The notes under the pieces: generated by a model | What the model saw: the letters and a program-made list of their open reading frames with translations, nothing else | Databases searched by the model: none | What the model was told of the DNA's origin: nothing | Program-made: the position numbers and the translations under genes | Assembly: GCA_020025675.1 (NCBI GenBank) | Contig: JAHHRS010000028.1 | Location: 1-26,270 of the forward strand | Direction of reading: 5' to 3' | Source of the DNA: Oscillospiraceae bacterium | GTDB lineage: Bacteria > Bacillota > Clostridia > Oscillospirales > Oscillospiraceae | DNA: 26,270 nucleotides | Shown here: in pieces, positions 1-7,447 of the stretch | How positions within the stretch are numbered: position 1 is the first letter of the stretch | Layout: each line of letters starts with the position of its first letter

Positions 1-69
1 CTTTTTGCCATTGTGCTTACCATAACTGTAATAAACCTTCTGGTAAGCCGGAAACATACCCATTACTGA
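1..69 (+). CDS. ABC sugar transporter permease, 3' end only
   Basis: This is the last 22 codons of a gene that begins before the window, ending at TGA 67-69. The peptide is one hydrophobic helix followed by a basic tail (LLVSRKHTHY), the usual end of a MalF/UgpA-type permease. The next gene is a MalG-type permease 17 bases away, with a strong ribosome site just after this stop, so a permease-permease operon is the natural reading. Family assignment rests on context; too little is visible for direct recognition. Confidence 0.6.
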   Translation, partial: LFAIVLTITVINLLVSRKHTHY

Positions 70-86
70 AAGGAGGGGGCAAGAAA

Positions 87-968
87 TTGGATAATACAAA
101 AGCTGTGAATTATACTGATATACGCAGGAAAGCTGAGAATCGAAAAGTAATTAAGAATATAATACTTTATACTCTCCTTACAGTTTGGGCAATAATGGTT
201 CTTTTTCCTTTTTTCTGGATGATACTTACTTCCATAAAGAGTTACAGCGAGTATAACTCTGAGTATGTGCCGAAATTCTACTCTGCCTCTCCCACGCTTC
301 AAAACTATATTGATGCATTTAACGCAGTGCCTCTTGGAAAATATCTTTTAAATACACTTATTTTTGCTCTTGCAACTACCGCAATTATGATAGTGGTCAT
401 AACCTTGGCAGCTTATGCCTTTGCCCGCCTTGAATTTAAGGGGAAGAATTTTGTTTTTACTCTTTTTCTGGCCCTTATGATGATACCCACTGAGCTTGTA
501 GTCATTACAAACTTTACAACCATTACTAATTGGAACCTGAGAAACACTTTTACGGGACTTATTTTACCTTCGGTTAGTTCTATATTTTACATCTATCTTC
601 TGAAAGAAAACTTCTCACAGGTTCCGGATACTCTGTATTACGCAGCAAAGATTGACGGAACGTCAGACCTTAAATATCTTTTTAAAGTTATGATACCTAT
701 ATGCAAACCCACTATCATAACCGTCTGTATTCTGAAAATTATCGAATGCTGGAATTCCTATGTATGGCCCAGACTTATAACAGATGAGCAAAGCCATTAT
801 CTGGTTTCTAACGGAATTCAGGAGATAAGAGAAAACGGATTTGGACGTGAAAATATACCGGCAATGATGGCGGCAGTTGTTGTTATCTCAGTACCGCTTG
901 TAATTTTGTTTCTGATTTTCCGAAATAAAATTATGGAGGGCGTATCGAGAGGAGGCAACAAAGGATGA
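87..968 (+). CDS. ABC sugar transporter permease, MalG/UgpE type
   Basis: Inner-membrane permease of a carbohydrate ABC importer (binding-protein-dependent transport family 1), 293 residues, a normal length. There are about six membrane helices, the first at residues 28-50. The cytoplasmic EAA loop that docks the ATPase is seen as AAKIDGTSDLKYLFKVMIP near residues 187-206. It starts with TTG at 87, chosen because AAGGAGGGGG lies 7 bases upstream. It overlaps the binding-protein gene by ATGA (965-968), so the two are probably translationally coupled. No ATPase gene is in view. Such transporters often share one MsmK-like ATPase encoded elsewhere. The sugar cannot be told from sequence. Confidence 0.9.
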   Translation: MDNTKAVNYTDIRRKAENRKVIKNIILYTLLTVWAIMVLFPFFWMILTSIKSYSEYNSEYVPKFYSASPTLQNYIDAFNAVPLGKYLLNTLIFALATTAIMIVVITLAAYAFARLEFKGKNFVFTLFLALMMIPTELVVITNFTTITNWNLRNTFTGLILPSVSSIFYIYLLKENFSQVPDTLYYAAKIDGTSDLKYLFKVMIPICKPTIITVCILKIIECWNSYVWPRLITDEQSHYLVSNGIQEIRENGFGRENIPAMMAAVVVISVPLVILFLIFRNKIMEGVSRGGNKG

Positions 969-2554
969 GAAATAAATTTTGCCTGCTTTCTGCGATACTG
1001 CTTCTGCTGTCTGTAATTTTAAGCGGATGTCACGGTTCAAAGGGCATTCCGGAATTTACATTGCCGGAAGAATTTGACGAAAGCAGAAATTATGAAATTA
1101 CTTTTTGGGCAAAAAATGACACAAATAAAACTCAGACTGATATTTATGAGAAAACAATACAGAATTTTGAAAGTCTTTATCCAAACATCCGTGTAAATCT
1201 CCGCCTTTATACAAAGTACGGCGATATTTACAACGATGTAATAACCAATATATCAACCAATACTACCCCGAATGTCTGCATAAGCTATCCTGACCATATT
1301 GCCACCTATCTCAGCGGCTCAAATATTGTCGTTCCTTTAGACGGGCTGTTTACGGATGAAAACTACGGTCTTGGCGGCTCAAAGCTCCGCTTTGAGGGAG
1401 TAAAAAAAGAGGAAATAGTTCCTAAATTCTTAAACGAGGGCATAATTCAGGGGAAAACCTATGCTTTACCATTCATGCGTTCAACGGAAGCCTGCTATGT
1501 AAATAAAGATATGGTTGAAAAGTTAGGGTATACTCTGCCGGATGTTCTCACATGGGACTTTGTCTGGGAAGTCTCAGAGTCCGCAATGAAGAAAGACAGT
1601 GATGGAAATTTCGTTGTAAACGGTCAGAATGTGCTCATTCCTTTCATTTATAAGTCTACCGATAATATGATGATACAAATGCTCCGGCAGAGAGAGGCAG
1701 GTTACTCAAACGAAGAAGGAGATATACTTCTTTTTAATGACACTACTAAGGAATTGTTATTTGAAATCGCCGAACATAGTAAAAGCCGTGCCTTCTCTAC
1801 ATTTAAAATTTCCAGTTATCCCGGTAACTTTCTTAATGCCGGACAGTGCATTTTTGCCGTTGATTCAACTGCCGGCGCTACATGGATGGGCTCAGATGCT
1901 CCGCTGATAGACATAAGCGAAGATAAGCTGGTTGATTTTGAGACTGTGGTATTACCTCTGCCTCAGTTTGATCCTGAAAATCCTAAGATGATTTCTCAGG
2001 GGCCGTCTATATGTATTTTCAATAAAGATGACAGTCAGGAAGTTCTGGCCTCATGGCTTTTTGCACAATATTTGCTAACAAACGAGGTGCAGACAGCTTA
2101 TTCTGAGACTGAGGGCTATATTCCCGTTACTGCTAAAGCTCAAAATTCCGAGGAATATAAGGATTATTTAAGCAGAGCAGGGGAGGACAACATGGAGCAT
2201 TACGATGTGAAAATTAAAGCATCTCTGCTTATGCTGGACAATATTGAAAATACCTTTGTGACTCCGGTATTTAACGGTTCAGCTTCACTTCGAGATGCGG
2301 CGGGACAGTTAATTGAAAATACAGTTAAATCAGAGAGGCGAAAAGAGACAGTAGACGACAAATACATGGACGAACTTTTTAAGGATGTTAAAAGTCTTTA
2401 CAGACTGGATCAAAAAATAAGTGACGAAAATGGCAAAAAGGATTTAGGGCCTTTGCCTATAACAGCGGTGATTTTGCTGCTCTCTATTGCTTTAGCCTGG
2501 GTTTTAATAGCAATATATATTATTTTGCAGATTAGAAACGGGAAAAAGCACTAA
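965..2554 (+). CDS. Extracellular solute-binding lipoprotein (family 1) with C-terminal membrane helix
   Basis: Sugar-binding component of the importer, 529 residues. The N-terminus is a lipoprotein signal with lipobox LSGC (Cys22). The body resembles family-1 binding proteins: an early ITFWAKND strand, ENFESLYPNIRVN near 70, and a central ALPFMRSTEACYVNKDMVEKLG-type segment near residues 165-190. The odd part is the C-terminus: a hydrophobic stretch of about 22 residues (about 499-521) followed by a basic tail RNGKKH, which looks like a second membrane anchor. Most family-1 binding proteins lack one and are about 420-450 residues. It is the last gene of the operon and overlaps the permease by four bases. 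Function is confident; substrate unknown. Confidence 0.88.
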   Translation: MRNKFCLLSAILLLLSVILSGCHGSKGIPEFTLPEEFDESRNYEITFWAKNDTNKTQTDIYEKTIQNFESLYPNIRVNLRLYTKYGDIYNDVITNISTNTTPNVCISYPDHIATYLSGSNIVVPLDGLFTDENYGLGGSKLRFEGVKKEEIVPKFLNEGIIQGKTYALPFMRSTEACYVNKDMVEKLGYTLPDVLTWDFVWEVSESAMKKDSDGNFVVNGQNVLIPFIYKSTDNMMIQMLRQREAGYSNEEGDILLFNDTTKELLFEIAEHSKSRAFSTFKISSYPGNFLNAGQCIFAVDSTAGATWMGSDAPLIDISEDKLVDFETVVLPLPQFDPENPKMISQGPSICIFNKDDSQEVLASWLFAQYLLTNEVQTAYSETEGYIPVTAKAQNSEEYKDYLSRAGEDNMEHYDVKIKASLLMLDNIENTFVTPVFNGSASLRDAAGQLIENTVKSERRKETVDDKYMDELFKDVKSLYRLDQKISDENGKKDLGPLPITAVILLLSIALAWVLIAIYIILQIRNGKKH

Positions 2555-2562
2555 AAATTTAA

Positions 2563-2591
2563 TTGTTTTCAATTTGTTATTGATTTATGCT
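2563..2591 (+). promoter_or_regulatory. Candidate sigma-A promoter for the repeat lipoprotein
   Basis: TTGTTT (2563-2568) and TATGCT (2586-2591) are separated by 17 bases, about 70 bases before the lipoprotein start. It would give that gene its own transcription, independent of the sugar importer. No strong terminator separates the two genes, so read-through is also possible. Confidence 0.5.
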
Positions 2592-2618
2592 ATCCACATG
2601 AGTAAACTATTACAGGCA

Positions 2619-2638
2619 AAGGAAAAGCAATTTTCCTT
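2619..2638 (+). other. 5' leader hairpin with GCAA tetraloop
   Basis: AAGGAAAA pairs perfectly with TTTTCCTT around a GCAA loop, a GNRA-type tetraloop. After an A-A mismatch the stem extends by two G-C pairs. It sits about 10 bases before the ribosome site of the lipoprotein gene and has no T-run after it, so it is not a terminator. A role in mRNA stability or translation is inference. Confidence 0.5.
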
Positions 2639-2661
2639 AGCAAAAGAAAAGGAGATTGAAA

Positions 2662-3501
2662 ATGAAAAATCTGAAGAAACTTGCAATGATTCTCATGTCC
2701 ATGCTTCTCGTCTTTGCTCTCATCGGCTGCGGTGAGGACAAGGCTCCCGAGCAGCCTGCTGAGACCCCCGCTGAAACTCCCGCTGAAACTCCCGCTGAGA
2801 CTCCTGCTGAAGAGCCCGCAGAAGCACCTGCTGAGACTCCTGCTGAGGAGCCTGCAGAAGCTACCGTTATGAGCTACGACGAGTTTACAGCAGCCGAGCT
2901 TGACACCGAAGTCACTGTTGAGACCTACGTTCAGGCAAAGCAGGGCTGGTGGGAAAAGGATGGCAAGGGTGTTGCTACTCTCTACACCCAGAATGAGGAT
3001 GGTGCATACTTCCTTTACAATGCTGCATGCTCCAAGGAAGACTACGACAAGCTTGCAGTTGGTACCAAAATCAGAGCAACCGGTTTCAAGGCTGAATGGT
3101 CCGGCGAAATTGAGATCATTGATTCTACCTTTGAAATCATTGACGGCAACTATGTTGCTGAGCCTGTTGATATGACTGAGAGCTTTGGTTCTGATGATCT
3201 GGTTAAGTACCAGAACCAGTTCGTTTCATTCAAGGGTCTCACCGTTGCTGACAAGGGTGAGGGCGCTGCCTTCACTTACAACTACGACGGTTCCGGCACT
3301 GACGGAGACGATCTGTACTTTGACGTAACTCTTGGCGACAAGACTGTTACCTTTGTTGTAGAGTCCTACCTCTGCGATAAGGATTCTGAGGTCTACAATG
3401 CTGTCAAAAATCTGAAGGTTGGTGACACCATTGACGTTGAGGGCTTCATGTACTGGTATGAAGGACCTCAGCTCCACACCACTTCTGTTACCGTAAAGTA
3501 A
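2662..3501 (+). CDS. Lipoprotein with Pro-Ala-Glu repeat linker and two OB-fold-like domains
   Basis: A 279-residue exported lipoprotein: signal peptide with lipobox ALIGC (Cys23), then a linker at about residues 30-68 built of PAET/PAEE/PAEA tetrapeptides, then two tandem beta-rich domains (about 72-162 and 168-279). Both domains carry a similar turn, LAVGTKIRATGF in the first and LKVGDTIDVEGF in the second, followed by an aromatic-rich strand, which suggests an internal duplication of an OB-like fold. ATG 2662 is preferred over TTG 2656 because AAAAGGAG is 7 bases before it. Codons are strongly C- or G-ending (CTC, AAG, ACC), unlike its neighbours, which suggests high expression. A strong terminator follows. 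The role is unknown; an abundant surface lipoprotein is the inference. Confidence 0.85.
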   Translation: MKNLKKLAMILMSMLLVFALIGCGEDKAPEQPAETPAETPAETPAETPAEEPAEAPAETPAEEPAEATVMSYDEFTAAELDTEVTVETYVQAKQGWWEKDGKGVATLYTQNEDGAYFLYNAACSKEDYDKLAVGTKIRATGFKAEWSGEIEIIDSTFEIIDGNYVAEPVDMTESFGSDDLVKYQNQFVSFKGLTVADKGEGAAFTYNYDGSGTDGDDLYFDVTLGDKTVTFVVESYLCDKDSEVYNAVKNLKVGDTIDVEGFMYWYEGPQLHTTSVTVK

Positions 3502-3521
3502 TTGGAACAATGAAATAAAAT

Positions 3522-3584
3522 GTGCCGTATAAACCGGCACGGCATTGAACATAGAGTTTCCGTTTGGAAGCTCTATGTTTTTTT
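3522..3584 (+). terminator. Rho-independent terminator after the repeat lipoprotein
   Basis: Two hairpins in a row: GTGCCG/CGGCAC (3522-3527, 3535-3540), then a 14-pair stem starting AACATAGAG (3548) and closing with CTCTATGTT (ending 3579), loop GTTT, followed by a run of seven T. The second is a classic intrinsic terminator. Confidence 0.92.
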
Positions 3585-3728
3585 ATACTCAGAATATAAA
3601 AGAATTCTTCCTACTGTGCTTAGTAACAGGTTATTGCTCATAACGGTACATTTTTTCTATATGTTCTAACGGTGTATAAAGTTACATCGAAAAAGGGAAT
3701 AATATACAAAAACAAAGGAGAGAATTAA

Positions 3729-4574
3729 ATGCGTTCAGTCTTCGGCGGTTGGTATTACCGCATTCAATCTGACACTGATACTTTGGCAATAATTCCAGCA
3801 TATCACAAAAACGGTCAAAAAGAGTTCTGCTCAATTCAGATTATTACCAAAGATAACTCATGGAATGTATTGTTTCCCTATGAATCGCTTATACAGCAAA
3901 GACCCCAAATTCAAATAGGCACAAACCGTTTTTGGGATAACGGTCTCCATCTTGATATAAAATCCGAAAATTTAACAGCTGACGGGAATCTTCATTTCGG
4001 GCCCCTTACTCCGATTAAATATGATATTATGGGACCGTTTCGTTATGTTCCCTTTATGGAATGCCGCCACATTATTAAAAGCATGAAACATGCAGTCACC
4101 GGCAATTTAAGGATTAACGAAAATGTGTTTCATTTTAAGAACGCTGTGGGTTATACAGAGGGAGATCGGGGAAGATCTTTTCCAAAACACTACGCATGGA
4201 CCCAGTGCTTTTTTCCGCAGGGTTCCCTTGTGCTCTCTGTCGCCGAGATACCGGTTTACCCGTTTCGTTTTACCGGTATAATTGCTGTTATAATGTGGCA
4301 GGGTAAAGAATATAGAATTGCTACTTATTTAGGTGCTAAGGTTCTTAAAATTCAATCAGGTGAAATTACTGTCAGGCAGGGGACATGGACGCTTTCTGCC
4401 AAACTTATGGAGCAAAACGGAAAACCTCTGCTGGCTCCTGTGGATGGAGATATGGTCAGAACAATTCACGAGCACGTCATTTGCCGGGCCTCCTATCATT
4501 TCCAAATAGATGGGAAAACCGCATTTAAGTTTGAAACTGACTGTGCAGCTTTTGAATACGAGTATCCGCAATGA
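3729..4574 (+). CDS. Tocopherol cyclase-like family protein
   Basis: A 281-residue protein with no signal peptide and no membrane helix, so probably cytoplasmic. It matches the tocopherol cyclase-like family (related to plant VTE1). The N-terminus has the FGGWYYRI start and an IIPAYH segment, and near residues 142-157 it has the family hallmark EGDRGRSFPKHYAWTQ. The rest is beta-rich, as expected for a lipocalin-like two-barrel fold. ATG 3729 is preceded by AAAGGAG with good spacing. It stands alone between two terminators. Bacteria of this kind are not known to make tocopherol, so cyclase activity should not be assumed; binding or modifying a small hydrophobic molecule is inference. Confidence 0.82.
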   Translation: MRSVFGGWYYRIQSDTDTLAIIPAYHKNGQKEFCSIQIITKDNSWNVLFPYESLIQQRPQIQIGTNRFWDNGLHLDIKSENLTADGNLHFGPLTPIKYDIMGPFRYVPFMECRHIIKSMKHAVTGNLRINENVFHFKNAVGYTEGDRGRSFPKHYAWTQCFFPQGSLVLSVAEIPVYPFRFTGIIAVIMWQGKEYRIATYLGAKVLKIQSGEITVRQGTWTLSAKLMEQNGKPLLAPVDGDMVRTIHEHVICRASYHFQIDGKTAFKFETDCAAFEYEYPQ

Positions 4575-4577
4575 AAT

Positions 4578-4608
4578 AAAGGGTATGGCCTGAACGGTCA
4601 TACCCTTT
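4578..4608. terminator. Bidirectional terminator between convergent genes
   Basis: AAAGGGTATGGCC pairs with GGTCATACCCTTT (13 pairs, one G-T) around loop TGAAC. It lies between the + strand tocopherol-cyclase-like gene and the - strand permease gene. A-rich and T-rich flanks on both sides suit use in both directions. Confidence 0.8.
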
Positions 4609-4657
4609 AAGCTACGGCAAAACAAGTATTATAGCTTTAGTTTTAAACTAAAAGTAT

Positions 4658-5545
4658 TTATAAATAGCTCTCTCCACGGTTAACACTTTTTCGCAGATAG
4701 TTTCCTATATTTGTAACGCACATAAGCAGACAAACAAGAAATGCCCCGGGAATAAGTATTATCCACCATGACTTTGTCATAAGCGCTTTTTCCGCCAGAG
4801 ACAGCATACTTCCCCATGAAACTATATTGAGGGGCAGACCCATACCCATAAAACTAAGGGTTGACTCTGCGACAATGGCACCTCTTATATTCATAACCAC
4901 CATGAACATAATAGAAGATACAAAATTTGGGGCTAAGTGCTGACTCATAAGATGAAAAAATCCGCCGCCCATGGAGCGTGAAGCCAAAACATATTCAGCT
5001 TCCCTGAGCTGCCTGACCTCAGTTCGCACAACTTTTGCTATGCCGCACCAGCTTGTGAGCCCAATCACTACGGATATTGATAGCACATTTGCAGGGCCTA
5101 AAATAGCCTGAATAAAAATAATAAGCAAAAGTTCGGGAACACTGAGCAATATTTCCGTAAATCGCATTAAAATTCCATCCAGCCATTTAGGTGCCATGCC
5201 GCTTATTGAACCGTATACTATGGCAATAAACGTGGAAATAGCAGTTGCAAAAAAGCCTATAAATATAGATATTCTGCCTCCATGCCAGATGCATGAGAAA
5301 ATATCTCTGCCTAAAGTATCTGTACCGAATAAAAATTCAGAGTTCGGAGGTTTATTATAGTTTAATAAATCAAGATATGAAGGGTCTTTTGTACTTATAA
5401 GCCCGGCAAAAAGACACAGCAGGCATAATACGCTTAAAACAATTACAGATATAATAGGGAATGACTCTTTGCGTTTATTTTCTGAAACTGCTGTTTTTTC
5501 GTTTTCTCTTATACCTACTATACTGAAGAGTTCATTATCACTCAT
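4658..5545 (-). CDS. Peptide/nickel-type ABC transporter permease C
   Basis: Second permease of an Opp/Dpp/Nik-type importer, 295 residues. It has the N-terminal helix (about 28-48), then NSEFLFGTDTLGRDIFS, the strongly conserved segment of OppC/DppC/NikC proteins, and a set of membrane helices with the EAA loop RTEVRQLREAEYVLASRSMG near residue 175. The family's AESTLSFMGMGL segment is present near 225-240. It is the last gene of the five-gene operon and overlaps the permease B gene by ATGA (5542-5545), with GGAGG upstream of its start. Partner choice is certain; substrate (oligopeptide, dipeptide or metal chelate) is not. Confidence 0.9.
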   Translation of the reverse strand: MSDNELFSIVGIRENEKTAVSENKRKESFPIISVIVLSVLCLLCLFAGLISTKDPSYLDLLNYNKPPNSEFLFGTDTLGRDIFSCIWHGGRISIFIGFFATAISTFIAIVYGSISGMAPKWLDGILMRFTEILLSVPELLLIIFIQAILGPANVLSISVVIGLTSWCGIAKVVRTEVRQLREAEYVLASRSMGGGFFHLMSQHLAPNFVSSIMFMVVMNIRGAIVAESTLSFMGMGLPLNIVSWGSMLSLAEKALMTKSWWIILIPGAFLVCLLMCVTNIGNYLRKSVNRGESYL

Positions 5546-6552
5546 GACTCGCTAACCTCCAAACCTTCAAGGCTTTCCATTCCGCGAATTCTGGGGTCAA
5601 TGCGCTCATTTATTATTTGCCCTATCATATTAAAAAATATTACCACTATTCCAGTCATGATGCACAGCACCATAAGCATGTTATAATCAGCAAACTTTGC
5701 GCTTTCATATGATAATGTGCCCAAGCCGGGATAAGCAAAAACAGTTTCTGCAATATATGTTCCTCCTATAACATGGGGAACTGAAATGGCCATAAGGCTT
5801 ATGTATGAAGGCATAATATTTCTCAGGCAGTGCGCAAACATAATTTTTGCCTTGCTTTGACCCTTTGATTTACCGAGCAGAACATAATCAGCCCGCGTTT
5901 CATCCAAAAGTTTATTTCTGACCATATATCCGTAATACCATGGATGATTTAGCAATACCACAGCCATAGGCAAAATCAAATGCAAAATTCTGTCGCCAAT
6001 GTCGCCGGATTTTCCTATTGAATAAGCACCGCTGCTTGGAAGCCAGCGGAGACTGACACAGAAAATGAGAATAAGCAGCAGGGAATACCAGAACTCAGGT
6101 ATACAACAGGAAAAAGTTCCCAGCTTGCATAGGAGCTTATCTATCCATTTGTCCTCATTCCACGCACATATAATTCCAAGGGCAAGAGCTCCAAGAAAAA
6201 TAAGTATGTATCCTATTCCGCCCAGTATTAAAGTGTTTAAAGCCCTTTGAGAGATAACCTCCAAAACATCCTGCTTATATTTGTAAGATATGCCGAAGTC
6301 ACCCTGAACGGCACCTTTGAGCCACTTGCCGTACTGAATGTAGATAGGTTCATTAAGGCCAAGTTTTTCCCGTGCAATATTTTTTTCTTCAACACTCATT
6401 TTTTCTACTCTCTCGCCGTAGTAGGAGAGCAGGGGATCGCCGGGTGCAAGTCTGGACACATAGAAAACCAGCAGGGAAAGTACAAAAACACTTACAATAA
6501 ATATCAACAGTTTAGAGCCGTAATACAGTAATTTGCTTTTCTTATAATTCAT
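5542..6552 (-). CDS. Peptide/nickel-type ABC transporter permease B
   Basis: First permease of the importer, 336 residues, with helix 1 at about 12-33 followed by SRLAPGDPLLSYYG, the conserved start of OppB/DppB/NikB proteins. Later helices are followed by the EAA-like loop NKLLDETRADYVLLGKSKG near residue 213-231 and by the AETVFAYPGLG segment typical of the family near 268-278. ATG 6552 has TAGGAGGGAG upstream. It starts 10 bases after the ATPase F gene and overlaps permease C by four bases, so the membrane half is translated as a unit. Confidence 0.9.
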   Translation of the reverse strand: MNYKKSKLLYYGSKLLIFIVSVFVLSLLVFYVSRLAPGDPLLSYYGERVEKMSVEEKNIAREKLGLNEPIYIQYGKWLKGAVQGDFGISYKYKQDVLEVISQRALNTLILGGIGYILIFLGALALGIICAWNEDKWIDKLLCKLGTFSCCIPEFWYSLLLILIFCVSLRWLPSSGAYSIGKSGDIGDRILHLILPMAVVLLNHPWYYGYMVRNKLLDETRADYVLLGKSKGQSKAKIMFAHCLRNIMPSYISLMAISVPHVIGGTYIAETVFAYPGLGTLSYESAKFADYNMLMVLCIMTGIVVIFFNMIGQIINERIDPRIRGMESLEGLEVSES

Positions 6553-6562
6553 GCTCTCCCTC

Positions 6563-7447
6563 CTAATTTAATACAAAATGACCCGGTAATACTTCTGTAA
6601 ATTTACCTGAGGGCGAATAACTAATATTATCAAAATCAATCCTCTTTCTGCTTTTCTCCAAAATCGGGTCAGGTATCGGAATTGCGGACATAAGTGCCTT
6701 TGTATATGGATGGAGAGGATTTAAATATAATTCTTCAGTAGCTGCCAGCTCCACAAGATTACCTCTGTACATTACTCCGACCCGATCGCAAAGGTATCGA
6801 ACCATAGAAAGGTCATGAGCAATAAACAGAATTGAAAATCCGTGTTCAGCCCGCAGATGCTTAAATAGATTTATTATCTGTGCCTGAATTGATACATCTA
6901 ATGAGGCTATAGGCTCGTCAGCCACAAGAAGCTTAGGCTCCATGGATACAGCTCTTGCAATAGCAACACGTTGTCTCTGACCGCCTGACAGCTCAGACGG
7001 ATACTTATTTAGATAGCTTTCGTCCATACCAACATATTTAAGCTGGAAAGCGGCCTCATCCAAGTAAGTTCCATGCTTTGGTTTAATATGGTGTATACGC
7101 ATTGGCTCAGCAATGATGTCGCATACCTTCATTCTCTGGTTAAGACTTGAGGCATTGTCCTGAAAAATCAGCTGCCGCTCTCTCTGTAACTTCTTTTTGC
7201 CGGCTTTAAATTCCGCCTTATCAGTGCAGTCTATACCGTCAAAAATTATTCTGCCTGCCTGATTCTTATATATGTTCATTACGCATCTTGCTATGGTTGA
7301 TTTGCCTGAGCCTGATTCTCCCACAAGACCTAAAATTTCCCCATGGCGTATATCGAAGCTAACATTTTTCACTGCCATAATGGAAAGCTTTTTAGTGAGC
7401 TTAAAACTGTGGCTTAGGTTTTCTACTTTAAGTAAGGACACTGCCAT
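6563..7447 (-). CDS. Peptide/nickel-type ABC transporter ATPase F
   Basis: ATP-hydrolysing subunit, 294 residues. Walker A is GESGSGKS (near 42-49), signature LSGGQRQR (near 154), Walker B LLVADEPIASLD, switch His in IAHDLSMVRYL. The oligopeptide-family tail NPLHPYTKALMSAIPIPDP follows. The protein then ends early with TEVLPGHFVLN. OppF/DppF relatives usually have a CPFHxRCPxAxxxC-type cysteine motif before this point and run to about 320-330 residues; here the cysteines are absent. Its start overlaps the end of ATPase D by 20 bases, with GGAGGT 8 bases before ATG. Confidence 0.92.
   Translation of the reverse strand: MAVSLLKVENLSHSFKLTKKLSIMAVKNVSFDIRHGEILGLVGESGSGKSTIARCVMNIYKNQAGRIIFDGIDCTDKAEFKAGKKKLQRERQLIFQDNASSLNQRMKVCDIIAEPMRIHHIKPKHGTYLDEAAFQLKYVGMDESYLNKYPSELSGGQRQRVAIARAVSMEPKLLVADEPIASLDVSIQAQIINLFKHLRAEHGFSILFIAHDLSMVRYLCDRVGVMYRGNLVELAATEELYLNPLHPYTKALMSAIPIPDPILEKSRKRIDFDNISYSPSGKFTEVLPGHFVLN

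Noticed and set aside
2755..2862. Tandem repeat resembling a small repeat array
   Set aside because: It encodes the in-frame PAET/PAEE linker of the lipoprotein; there are no spacers, so it is not CRISPR.
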